Assembly: GCF_031143425.1 (NCBI RefSeq) | Contig: NC_090439.1 | Span: forward strand, 639,283,465 to 639,347,464 | Source of the DNA: Pleurodeles waltl | Lineage: Eukaryota > Chordata > Amphibia > Caudata > Salamandridae | Reading direction: 5' to 3' | Length of the DNA: 64,000 nucleotides | In this document: piece after piece, positions 46,476-57,600 of the stretch | Layout of the letters: every line of letters begins with the position of its first letter | How positions within the stretch are numbered: the stretch's first letter is position 1 | Program-made: the position numbers and the translations under genes | Notes under the pieces: generated by a model | What the model was told of the DNA's origin: nothing | The model's input: only the letters and a program-made list of their open reading frames with translations | The model's database searches: none

Positions 46476-48556
46476 TGTTAGAAATGGGGTCGCTGGTTGC
46501 CAGTCAGTTTGCAGTCAGGGCAAGGGAGATACACAGCACAGATAACCCCTGCCCACCCCGTTGGTAGCTTGGCACAAGCTGTCAGACATATCTCAGAGGC
46601 AATGTGTAAAGTATTTGTAACAACACACACAGTAACACAGTGAAAACACCACAAAAGGGTTCCACGCCAGTTTAGAACAATAGCCATTATTTATCTAAAT
46701 CAATCAAGATGAACATGACAAAAATCCAGCATACACAAGCAATGATATGAATTTTTAAAGTAAAAAGAGTCTTAGTCCATAGAAATCAATGGATGTGTTG
46801 GTTTAGCACAAAGTACCTGGAATGCGTCAAAATTAAAGTTGCACGGGCAGGCGTGCGTTGGAAAGCAAGTAATGCATTGATTCCTTACTCGCAAGTAAGG
46901 CCGTGCATTGACACTTTCTCTGAGGGGCAAGCGGAGCGTAGAATCTTTTCTCGCAGGAAAGAGATGTGTTGATTTCTGGAAAAGAAGCCTCAGGTTGGTG
47001 CAGTGATGTTGCAGGTTTTGACAGCGATGAATCCATGCCGGGCTGGCGATGTGTTGATTTTACCTGCGATGCATTGATTTTTCAGCCGTGATGCAGGTGC
47101 TGTGTCATTTTTCCTGCCGCTTGGCTCCGGTGCGTGGATTTTCACCTTGGGTTCATCAGCTTCTGCTTTCCAGGGCTCAGGGACTGGATGTGATGTGGCA
47201 CCACTTAGCAGGGTAAGAATCGCAGCAAGAGAGCCCAGGTGCTGGCAGATGAAGTCTTTGATGTGCCTGAGACTTCAGAACAGGGGGCAAGATCAGTCCA
47301 AGCCCTTGGAGAAACTTCACAACCAGGATACACAACAACGTCCAGTCTTTGCCCTCTTTAAGGCAGAAGCAGCAACTGCAGGCCAACACAGCCAAGCACA
47401 TAGACAGCAGAGGGGCAGTACTCCTCCTTCAGCTCTTCTCCTTGGCAGAGGTTCAGCTTGGTCCGGACGTATTCTAAAAGTTTGGGGTTTTGGGTCCACT
47501 CCTTATACTCATTTCTGCCTTTGAAGTAGGCAAACTTCAAAGAAAAATCTCTGTTGTTCACAAGATCCTGCCTTGCTCAGGCCTGGCCGCAGACACACAC
47601 CAGGGGGTTGGAGACTGCTGCATTGTGTGAAGACAGGCACAGCCCTTTCAGCTGTGTCAGCTCCTCCCTCCCCATTCTAGCCCAGGAAACTCAGGATATG
47701 CAGGACACTCCTCAGCTCCCTTTGTGTCACTGCCTAGAGAGAATTCACAAACAGCTGAACTGTCAGTCTGACCCAGATGTAGATTCCACAGGCAGGCAGA
47801 GGGACAGAATGGTTAAGCACGATAGTGCCCATTTTCTAAAAGTGGCATTTTGAAACAGACAATCTAAAAAACAACTCTCCTAAAAGATGAATTTTTAAAT
47901 TGTGAGTTCGGAGACTCCACATCTCTATCTGCTCCCACTGGGAAACTGCACTTTAAAGATATATAAAGGAGGTCCCTATGTTAACCTACAGGAGAGATGG
48001 GCCTTGCAAAAGTGAAAAATACATTTGGCAGTATTTCATCAAGAGGACATGTAAAACACACTAGTACATGTCTTACCTTTTAAATACGCTGCACCCTGCC
48101 CATGGGGCTACTTAGGGCCAACCTTAGGGGTGACTTATATGTAGTAAAAGGGAAGGTTTGTGCCTGGCAAGTGGGTACACATGCCAGGTCGAATTGGCTG
48201 TGCAAAACTGCACACAAAGACACTGCAGTGGCAGGTCTGATACATGTTTACAGGGCTACTCATGTGAGTGCACAATCAGTGCTGCAGGCCCACTAGTAGA
48301 ATTTGATTTACAGGCCCTGGGCAACTCTAGTGCACTTTACTAGGGACCTACTAGGAAAGCAAATATGACAATCAGTGATAACCAATCATAATCACAATTT
48401 ATACAGGGAGCACTTGCACTTTAGCACTGTTCAGCAGTGGTAAAGTGCCCTGTGTAGCAAAACCCAGCAAAAATACAGCCCAGCACACAGTAAAAAAACA
48501 CAGGGAGCAGAGGCAAAAAGACAGGGGAAACCACGCCAAGGATGCCAGGTCTAACA
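46476..48556. mobile_element. LTR-like insertion inside L1-C
   Basis: Begins TGTTAGAAATGG and ends GGTCTAACA, giving 7-bp terminal inverted repeats TGTTAGA/TCTAACA with the TG...CA ends of LTRs. It interrupts the L1 frame; removing it and one copy of the duplication lets the frame run on. No protein domain is recognisable in its 2,081 bp. A GC-rich internal part repeats GATG(C/T)(A/G)TTGATTT-like words near 46,870-47,090. A large solo LTR is the favoured reading; orientation is not certain. Confidence 0.7.
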
Positions 48557-49200
48557 TTTCCCCATCTGCTTCGTCTCTACACGGAGGCCATTGAAAAGGG
48601 AGCTATTCCCACAAACCTAGACTTAGCAACCATTGTTCTTATTCCTAAAACCATCCCACCATCGCTTGACCGTGGGACCTATCGCCCCATCTCCCTACTG
48701 AATATGGACATTAAAATCTATGCAAAAATCTTGGTGACCAGGCTCCATCTTGTCCTTTGTGCCTTGATCCACCATGATCTTTGGCTTTATGCCAAACCGA
48801 AGCACCCATCACTGTATTCAGCAGTTACACTGTGCTCTTTCTCACATGGGAAACCTGACAGGAGGCTTAGTGCTATTCCTGGGTGACTTTGAAAAGTCCT
48901 TTGACTCTGTAGACTGGGACTACCTGGTGGCAATCGAGCTTCACATGGGCTTTAGATGCCATTTCCGCATGATGACCTCCCTCCTGTGCTCATGCCCAAT
49001 GGCCTAAGTCTGTATCAACGGGGCACTCTGATAAATTTCCAATTGAAAGGGGCACCTGCCAGGGTTGTCCCTTCTCCCCACTTCTTTTCGTGCTGGCCAT
49101 CAAGCCGCTAGCAGGTTTGGTCATCTGTGATGCATTAATTGAGGGGTGGCGCTGGAGGAATGATTTTGAGGACAAAGTAGTGTTATACACAGAAAAAGTC
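48557..49200 (+). pseudogene. L1-C reverse transcriptase core
   Basis: The frame resumes with FPHLLRLYTEAIEKGAIP and continues LATIVLIPKT...GTYRPISLLNMDIKIYAKIL, the classic L1 RT fingers. After a frameshift come FMPNRSTHHCIQQL and DFEKSFDSVDWDYL. The active-site box, expected as YADD, reads YTEK (codons 49186-49197), so both aspartates are lost. Confidence 0.85.
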
Positions 49201-50998
49201 CTCCTCTAACCTGGCGACCTTGGGTCCTCAAGCTGTTTTGTTTAATTGAGGAGGCCTGTGGCCTGTGATTTAACAGTACAAAATTCCTTCTTGTTCCTCT
49301 GCATGACGATAGTGCTTCAACCAGTTGGCAACTGAACATCCCCCCTCCATCGGCTTAGTTTCAAATATCTCACCATGCATGTGGTGACTATACCAGAACT
49401 TACCTGAGACCTCAATCTGACTCCCCTTCTGAAGAGCATCAAGGGTAGGCTGACAGTGTGGCATGACCTCCCCTTGAATCTACTCAGAGTAGCGCTGGTA
49501 AAACTGAGTTACTTCTGTGTGTTCTTTATATCCTACAAAACTTCCCACTTTACATTCCTAATTCTTGGTTCACAGAAGTGGCGTCATTGTTTTGCACTTT
49601 TATCTGCCATGGGCGCCTGCCTCGGATAGCCCGAAACACATGTTGCCGCTCCATTTATGAAGGATGTATTGAGTATAGATATTTTTTCATACCACTGGGT
49701 GCCCACCTTCTCGTCATTAACTACTGGTTATCAGGGTGGTGGAGCGACCAGGTGTACTAGCTAGAACTTAGTGACCAAGGGCTAAATAGGGTAATGCATT
49801 ATTGATACGGGTATCCACTTCCCCTTACACTACCAGAGGTGACCAGGGTGATTTTTATTTTGTGGCAGGGTGCTCTTAGATTTACAGGTTGGAACAGGTG
49901 CCTAACGTGGCACACTCCCCTATGGAGAGCCCGATGGGTGGAACAGCTGACCTGACTTGAAGGATTCTACTCCTGAGATCACATTGGCACCTACACCTTA
50001 GCCAACGTTTGGAGCGGGTCCACTATGTTTTCCTTTGTTGAACGTCAGGCACAATTTTCCTTATCTAACACCTAATTTCACCATTACTTCCAGGTGCGAC
50101 ATGCCCTTACCCGCTACATTGAGGGACTGCAAGATCTCTAAGACTTTAACCCTCTCGAGGCCTGGCTGATGCTCTGGGATTTGCCTAAAGGGGGAGTTTC
50201 CCAACTCTGTAGGCCATTGGTGAGCAACGCCCCGGGTTCCTTAGATGTACTATGCCGGAGGTGGGAGGGCAGGATCGGGTAACTGACGAACTTGACTGGC
50301 ACGAGGCCTGTATGGCCCCTAAATAGCTGGCAATATTGGCTCGACCTCGACTGATTCAGCTGCACTAACTCCACCAAACTTATATGGCTCCCCAGATGCT
50401 AAGCCGAGCACAAATCCTTACTAATCCCATGTGTCCCCGATGCCAAGCCTCGGAAGCCGACTTCTTTCACATGGTGTGGCTGTGCCCATGAATTCCATCG
50501 TACTGGCCCTAGGTTGGTGCTACCATGTTGACAGTCCTGGGCACCCCCATACAATTAACCCCTAAGGTGGCAATACTAAGAGTGCTTGATGGGCTGGGTG
50601 GGCTTCGTGGGGACAGAACACTGATTGCACTAGGAACTTTAATAGCCAAGAAAGACATTGCCCATGCTTGGAAACAACCTTCCCCACTAACGCTTAAACA
50701 ATGGTGCGCGGGGATGGACTGGTGAACTGAACTGCAGGAACCTATTTATGTTGCACGGGCTGCCCTGCAAAGTTCTCTAAGATCAGGGGTAAATGGTGGG
50801 TCTAATATGGACTATCTTCCACACTGGAGTCCTTGGGGAGTCATGTAATCTGAATTTATTGAGGTGGGGGTCAGGATTGGTTGTATGGACTTGAAGCTTT
50901 ACTATTGGTGTTTTTGCTGCTTTTCTTTTGTTCTTGATGATTCTGTTAACTCACAGAAACTTAATAAAATCGGCTCATCAAAAGAAATTATAAAAGAA
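49201..50998 (+). pseudogene. L1-C ORF2 C-terminal part and 3' end
   Basis: Connection and Cys-rich regions in several frames: KGRLTVWHDLPLNLLRV near 49,440-49,490, and ADFFHMVWLCP near 50,455-50,490 (the HMxWxCP motif). The 3' end has AATAAAATCGGCTCATC followed by an A-rich tail ending near 50,998. Reading frames are broken by many stops. Confidence 0.75.
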
Positions 50999-51493
50999 GG
51001 ACCATAGATTGTATGAGTTCTTCTAAGACCGGGACACTTGAAGTAAAAATGCATAAGAGGAGGTCGGTGAATGACGTGTCATATTTCAGCCCTCTTTGCA
51101 TTGTTAAAAATAATATTCCTAAAAGGTCTGAACTACACAAACCATTAGTGAGCCAACATGCTGCGACTGACCGGCCTAGCCGGCAGGGCCAGCTGTGGCA
51201 GTCCCTAGAGTGCCAAGTGGTCAATGCCAATGTACTGACGCTGGAAACTTATGAAGTGTTTCTTTTCTCTTTCCTTCCCAATTTTCCCCACAGAGTCATG
51301 GTTTAGACTGTGTGATGGAAAGCTATCAAGAGTCCTGGCGAACCACCCTAACTGGAAATAGGTGTGACTGACAGCAGAAACATGCTGACAGTGTATTCTT
51401 CAAGCAGGAGTTTATCCTTGAAAAAAAAAGTAATGACCCCTGATGTGAAGGGCGTTTTCTAATCCCATGAACACCACTGAGCAATTTTCCTGC
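50999..51493. other. no gene recognised
   Basis: About 500 bp; contains the near-palindrome GACCGGCCTAGCCGGC at 51,169. Nothing else recognised. Confidence 0.45.
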
Positions 51494-51620
51494 CTGGGAC
51501 TGCCATGCCTTGCCCTGTGATCACAATCGTGAAAACTGAGTAACAGTTGCCCAGGCCTAAATCGGATGGGTGACCGTTACTGTGATCTAACAGCCTTGTG
51601 CCCGACAAAGGGCCGGACAG
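51494..51620 (+). mobile_element. 5S-rRNA-like SINE head
   Basis: CGGATGGGTGACCG (51563-51576) matches the 5S rRNA box C (TGGATGGGAGACCG) with two differences. It is preceded by GCCCAGGCCTAAAT, like the 5S GGGCCTGGTTAGTACT, and by TGCCATGCC near its start, like the 5S GGCCATACC. 5S-derived SINEs (SINE3 class) are known in vertebrates. A 5S pseudogene is the alternative. Confidence 0.5.
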
Positions 51621-52577
51621 GATATTCCAACGGGGGAACTCGCTAAGGCTCCATGATCGGAACTCTGGTGATTCCCATGATTGTTATCAGAGGGAGGGAC
51701 CTGCAAGTTGGATGGGGGTGATCAACATTGACTTACAGTGGTGCTCCCACTTCGCCAAACTCTAAATTACCTTTTTGGCCTCTTTATATAGACCGTTAAC
51801 TGGAACATGGATTTCGGCGGCGGAGGTTAAGTAAAAGGAGGGTTATAAGGAAATGTTTTTACATAGCAGACAACAAATGAAAGCCATTTGAGCAGATTAT
51901 CGTGTAAATCAGAAATCCTGGGACAGGATAGAAAGATAAATTACCAGTGCAAAGCAGGATACTCATAATTTAACCTCTTAAAGTGTTTTTTTTTAATGGT
52001 AAAATATTTGTCTAGCTCAATGTCACCCTGAACATGCTGTAGATTAATAGAGTTTGTTGAAACTCTGAAAACAAGAAGGTACACAGAGGTTGTGAAACGG
52101 AAAATAGCTGGAAAAATAAGCAATGCAAATGTCAAGCTAAACATTATGTTACACTATGCATTGTTATGTTTTGCTTAGCTGTTCATACATATGGTATGGT
52201 ACTTAGATTATTTTTTCTAGTGACACATTAATCACAAGCCTAGTCCTCCACTTTACCTGGGCATGTAAGGTCAATTGATGCATAATGTTCCAAAGTTTAT
52301 CATATTGAGACAATTTCAGGAAACACGTGATCTGATACTCCCTACCTCGAAGTACTTGTGTTTCCCAATTCAAAGATTTGGGATGAAAGATCCATCCAGG
52401 CCTATGGTTTCTCTACTGAGATGTTGCATGTCCAGCTTTTTTAAAATAGAGCAACTAAAAGGAGACCAGCAGACAATCTCAAATGTCTTTATTGATTGCA
52501 CTTGCTAGAATTATTGCAATATAGCCATCAGTGCCAGATGTTATGTTTTGTTGTATGCTATGCTATGCCATAGCATA
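51621..52577. other. no gene recognised (0.95 kb)
   Basis: AT-leaning sequence, ending in an ATGTTATG/ATGCTATG-rich run at 52,535-52,577. Confidence 0.45.
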
Positions 52578-52702
52578 CACGACCTTTTTGCCTCATTATA
52601 TTTCTTTTTATCCAAATTATTACATTTTGAGCGTTCTGGGCAGAATGTTTGGGTTTCATGGGTTAATTCAGACTGGTGCAGTATTAAACGGGAGACAAGT
52701 CA
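52578..52702. repeat. 125-bp direct repeat, copy 1
   Basis: Nearly identical to 54435-54560: CACGACCTTTTTGCCTCATT, TTACATTTTGAGCGTTCTG and GTTAATTCAGACTGGTGCAG in the same order. Confidence 0.9.
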
Positions 52703-52777
52703 ATGCCATGCAGTGCCATGATATGTTACGTTATGTTATGCTATGTTATCCAATGCTATGTTATGTTACGTTATGTT
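52703..52777. repeat. ATGTTATG-type minisatellite
   Basis: Imperfect repetition of ATGTTATG, ATGCTATG and ACGTTATG. The same words occur at 52,535-52,577, 53,120-53,180 and 53,520-53,590. Confidence 0.7.
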
Positions 52778-52945
52778 CAGGGTCGTCTTGGATTTCTGGG
52801 TCCAGGGCAGGATATATTTTGGGCCCCCCTGTTAGGAACAACTTTGAGTTTCATAGTTTATTCTTTGTTAATTTAGGAGTGCGCGATCCTAAATAAAATT
52901 GAAATAAGCATTCACACGAAATAGCAGAACTATGTCTTGTGCAGG

Positions 52946-53240
52946 ATCCCAAACCTCCTTAAAATTTCACTGGGTCAAGTGTGTCAGTGGTAAATGCAGG
53001 GAGAGAGAGATTCTGGTAGAGAAACTGACAATGGTTAGATATAGTGAGAGAAAGATCACTTTACTGGATAACTTTTGCAAGGTGGGGGCCCACTATGCCG
53101 GTGTCTTAAAATGCCTAAGGCTATGTTATGTTCTGTTTCTTATATGTGATGTTACAGTATGTTATGCTTTTATGTTACCTGCTCTTTTAATTAGTACTCT
53201 GGAAAGAGCCTCGACTGCTCTGAGAGTGCTTCAAAGCTTT
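52946..53240. repeat. 405-bp-period tandem duplication, unit 1
   Basis: Matches 53350-53655: CCTTAAAATTTCACTGGGT, AGAGAGAGATTCTG, GGTGGGGGCCC, TTAAAATGCCTA, GTTACAGTATG and GAG(A/G)GTGCTTCA in the same order. Confidence 0.75.
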
Positions 53241-53349
53241 TCCTTTTATACTGCTGTACTTTAGTCTACAAGGTCATCTCTCGCAACTTGGCACTAACAT
53301 TTGTCAGTTTTTAACATCGACAGAAATATATGCATTCTTTTTACTGAAG

Positions 53350-53655
53350 GGCTCCCGAAAATCCTTAAAATGTCACTGGGTAGAGAGAGTCAGAGGTCGA
53401 CGTAGGCAGAGAGAGATTCTGATTGAGAAATTGACAAAGGATAGAGTCAGAGAGAGATCTCTGAGGTGGGGGCCCGGGGCCGTTGTCCATTTTGCCCCGT
53501 TTTAAAATGCCTATGGTTAAGTCATGGTTTGTTATGTTAAATTATGCTAAATTACGTTATGTTAGGTTACAGTATGCATTGATTTTATGTTATTTGCAAT
53601 GTTAATTAGTCACTTGTAAAGCGTCTAGGCAACCCTGAGGGTGCTTCAGAGGTTT
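53350..53655. repeat. 405-bp-period tandem duplication, unit 2
   Basis: Second, moderately diverged unit. Both units lie between the two 125-bp direct repeats. Confidence 0.75.
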
Positions 53656-54434
53656 AAAGCTATACTTTAGCTCTCTTTTCATGGCTCTAAACAGTTTTCA
53701 ACATCCATCGAAATATACGTTTTCTTCGTTTTGCTGCAGGTTTTCGGGCTATCTGTCATTCCTGGCTCCAGATAATCCTGTCTGCGCATGAGCTGTCTCC
53801 TGGATAAAAAACATCCTATCTGTTGAAGAGAGGACCGTGGGTCAATATTTGTTAGTGGAATAAGCTTGCTGAACGCATAAAGCTATCAAACTTCAACAAA
53901 GTAAATTACATTAAGGAGACTCGTTTTAGATATTAAGGGTGATTTAGTCAGCTGTCTGGCAACTCCGATGCGGCGGTGTCACCTTTCAGATGCCGGCTGT
54001 TTAATTATTGCCGGGGAACTGGTTAGACTTTTCCAGGCAGTCCTTTGAAAAAAGATAGACATTTATTGCTGACGGCAAACACGGCTCGGAGTCTTGAGTT
54101 TCGAGCGGGCCTGTGTTCTTTTCAAATTCCTCTGGTACCTCTTTCATATAAAATGATACGTCACAGGTAAACTCATCAATCATATGCTTAATGTACGTCA
54201 GCAGTTTCTTTCCTTATAGAAAATAAATGATAGTGCCTGAAAAAACACTTGAACCAAGAAGAGGAGAGAAAAGCAGTCTGCTAAAATGCACATTTTACAA
54301 TCATGAACCAACCGCGTCTCCACCACGGTATGACGTCATTAGACACTTATCTAAAACATTATCTACATCATTATAAACCTATTTGGAGAAGTTTTTTTTT
54401 TAGCAACTCCTTGTGTATCCGAGGGAGAGCCGCG
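53656..54434. other. no gene recognised (0.8 kb)
   Basis: No element or motif recognised. Confidence 0.45.
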
Positions 54435-54560
54435 CACGACCTTTTTGCCTCATTATATTTCTTTTTAATCAAATTATTACATTTTGAGCGTTCTGAGCAG
54501 AATGTTTCGGTTTCATGGGTTAATTCAGACTGGTGCAGTATTAAACAGGGGGACAAGTCA
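54435..54560. repeat. 125-bp direct repeat, copy 2
   Basis: Partner of 52578-52702, with only a few differences. Confidence 0.9.
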
Positions 54561-54863
54561 CAGTTTTGCATTTAACTTTCGGGACATAGACTCTACACCC
54601 TTAGTTAGTGTAAAATACAATTTGTTAGGACAAGCATGCTCAAATGGTCATAACACGTCAAATATAAATAGAACTTATAACAACCTTTATTTTAGCCTTG
54701 TAACTCCCTTTCATCCATTCACATTTCAAAGCTCCACTTATCCTTTGCATCTCCCCACTCCACTTTTATATCCATCCATCCTTCTTTTTCTTCTATCCGT
54801 TGCCTGACTCTTTCCTCCCTCCGTCTGTCATCCTTCACCTGCTTCTTTTCCCCCCCTGGAAGG

Positions 54864-55679
54864 GTGGACAAGCCTGCATCTGACTCTCCACCCTCCCCCA
54901 TCCACAGCCCGTGCCGAGCAACCTGCCCTAAAACTGGCAATGAACCATACCCCCTCGCAGTCCCCCATCCATACCACTCATTCTCACCCCCCCTGTCAAT
55001 TCCTCTCACACCTGTAGGGCGGGTGGGTGGCCAACCTCTGCGCAGCGTGACTTGCTGGCGCCGAAGAAGCCGATCCTCCCAACCCCACCCCTTTTTGTAC
55101 TTTTCTAATATCCTTCTCCTGCCCAGAGAAGCAGCCTATTTTGAACACATGAAATCAGCAGGAATGAAAGTGCTTCTAAAGGAGTTATTGCAGAGTACTC
55201 AGATTTGGGGAACATTAGAAAAGTGGGAAGGCAGATGGGCAAAGAAGGAGGATAAACGGAAACAAGATTCACAAGAAAGGTCTGAAGGTGTTCAGACAGA
55301 AAAGGATCTAGTAAAACTTTTACTGATGAGAGAAATTCCCAGAGGGCAGTTTGTTCATGTTCCATGGCACAGGAGTGATATTCTGTCATTCACAAATGAT
55401 TATCCAAAACTGAGAGAGAAACCGGTTGAATGGTACCAGCAGACAGATAGATTTGTGAAACTTTCTAAATGTCTGTGGGAAGACTTGAATACTCTGTTGG
55501 AGATAGTGGTTCCAGCTGACTTGTGGGTTGAATGTAAAAGAGCAGTGGATTGGCCAAGTGAACCGGAAAGAGAGAGAGTTAGAGGTGCACCATCACATGA
55601 AGTGATGAAAAATTATTACATGGCTCGGATACTCCATGCAATCCAAAAGGTTCATCGGCCTATACGCGTCCCCTTGTAA
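54864..55679 (+). pseudogene. gag: ERV gag fragment, Pro-rich region plus capsid-like domain
   Basis: A 271-residue open frame. Residues 1-75 are Pro/Ser/Arg-rich. Residues 90-150 are charged and helical (LEKWEGRWAKKEDKRKQDSQ). From about residue 160, FVHVPWHRSDILSFTNDYPK and later SKCLWEDLNTLLEIVVPADL resemble the N-terminal capsid domain of gamma-type Gag, in which PWxxxDLxxWxxxxP precedes a helix with a T/LWxDxxxLL motif. It ends with a stop within the 85-bp module, before any zinc knuckle. Orientation is opposite to the class I ERVs here, so it is a separate insertion. No LTR was found near it. Confidence 0.55.
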
Positions 55680-55711
55680 GTTTACTTACTAAGGACCAGG
55701 TGCGCTAGCAG
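55627..55711 (+). repeat. 85-bp module, copy 2
   Basis: See 44806-44890. Here it overlaps the last codons of the gag-like frame (ending RPIRVPL), and contains CCTTGTAAGTTTAC, which resembles a splice donor. Confidence 0.85.
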
Positions 55712-56306
55712 AATTATAGGAATGGGAGTAGGTTCTGCTCGTAATAACAACTGTGATTGTTGCTCCAGCTGTTGTCACACTCATTTAGAGTAAATGTGGA
55801 GAGGTAGACTGCCAAACATTGGTTTCTACTCCGATTTTTATTTGGATTTTTGGAGTTGGTTTACTATGATTATTTTGATTTAATGCAAATACAACGCTTT
55901 GTCACCCATCTGGCTGGACTTTCGCTATCCAGCTAAACCTAGTTTGAGAAACACAAACTCTCAACCAGCTTGAAACAACACACACATATGCACACACACA
56001 CACAGACAACCAACAGTACACATTAGACAAACCTTTACACAAACATCTGACACAGCACCAATATTCTCCATGGTGGGCTATCACATTGCTCCCAACAAAA
56101 TCTGCCATGAAGAAACACCATGCCCAAAGAACCACACATGCAAAAAGAACAATTCAGAAAGAATAAGTACAAGTAAACAATTGTTATTGTACAGTTAATT
56201 AAAACCTTAACAGTTTAAAATTAAAAAAAACTCTTTAGGTCTGTTCCTTTTTAGAGTATAAAGTGCAGCTTAAAATTCAATTTTTTCAATATATAATAAA
56301 ACAATA
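55712..56306. other. no gene recognised; short CA repeat
   Basis: About 600 bp with a (CA)n-like run at 55,977-56,006. Nothing else recognised. Confidence 0.55.
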
Positions 56307-57600
56307 TTATTGTCGCCTAACAAAATACAAGTTATCATCATTAAGAGTAATGTTGCAGCTTAGTTCAACTAAGACACACTGGGGCACATCAAGGAAAAAA
56401 AAGCAAAGTGGAGATGCAGCAAAGTGCAGAAATAGTAGACAAAGGGAAGGAGTCCTATTAACCTTTGCATGATGTTGGGAGAGGTCACCTTTTATCCCAG
56501 TGAACCCTAGAAATGTCATATATATCAACAGTTCAACATCAGGTCTATAGCTTTTAGACTTGCAATTATCGCCGTCCTGCATGTCTGGATAATGCTTTTA
56601 TTAAAAGAGTTTTTTAACAGTTGTCTCCAAACTTGGAGTAAAACTGGGCAGAGACATGTAACGTGTATAATGCTTTCTTCCCCTGAGTTACGCAATCTGC
56701 ACCGGTCCTTTGTATCTAACTTATTCCACAGCTATCCATGTGATTCACATGCACAAGACCAAAATGAAAGCACATAAAATAAATTTTTAAATGATGTGAC
56801 CACTTGGCCTCTAAGTATTGTTGAGTCTTAAGTAAGTTGTACCAGTTTAAGACGGACCAGGCATGCGATTTAGCAGAGAGAGTTACTTTATCTCTTAACA
56901 CATACAATTTGTTTTCACAGTGCGATTAACCACCTTTTTAAAAGTGGCTGACGATGGAGCATTTCCCCATGTAGCTGGAATGCTTAAATCATTTATGGCC
57001 AGATCAAGGTAACAGAGAGCTGAAGTAGTTTCATTTATTTGCATTTCCTGCCAAAGAGCTTGGCACAGCTGACTCTCCATAGCATATCTGATTCCTTTCC
57101 AAGTTTTTACATAGACCCCTTCCCCTGCGATTTATTGATTTGGGAAGCCGAACTCTAGCCTTATCTGGACAGGTGAGGCGGATGGAGGGAGACTAACGTG
57201 TAACCTACATGTTTTAGCTACAATTGAGTCTAAAACTAATTCATCTCTGCAGTGAAGCGCTTCACTTCCATAAGAAATGCACGAGATACGTTTTGGGCTA
57301 TATCTTTCAACAGGGACAAAAAGCTTGGACCAGCCAAAGCTTGTTGAAGAGTGCAAAAAGCAAGGATCAAGGGTGTTTCCTTTCTGAATCAGGTCTTTCC
57401 TGTGTTGCTGGAAGGAGCTTCTTTCATCAAAAAGTACCCCTAAATATCTTTAGGTTCTCACCCACTGCAGTTGTTCACCATATAGGAACTGCTGGCGTAC
57501 CACAGAATCCTAGCTATTATCAATACTGGATAGTGGATTCAGCGCTAGAGGATGATGGATTGAAGGGACATAGGTTTGAGGGGATGTCACCAATGGGAGG
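56307..57600 (-). pseudogene. LINE 3' fragment of non-L1 type
   Basis: On the minus strand, frames carry RYLGVLFDERSSFQQHRKDL near 57,400-57,460, then ISCISYGSEALHCRDELVLD and LPPSASPVQIRLEFGF in the 74-residue frame 57132-57356. The YLGVxFD...YGSE...LPxSxxxxxxRLELG sequence is the thumb/C-terminal region of jockey/CR1-superclade-like reverse transcriptases and differs from L1. Later frames (56895-57080, 56307-56582) continue the C-terminal region without a clear motif. Multiple stops. The class I ERV LTR abuts its 5' side, so this LINE was the insertion target. Confidence 0.55.

Noticed and set aside
47102..47524. 140-residue plus-strand frame inside the LTR-like insertion
   Set aside because: No motif, overlapping minus-strand frames of similar quality, and GC-rich composition.
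55977..56006. (CA)n run as a regulatory element
   Set aside because: A short simple repeat with no accompanying promoter features.
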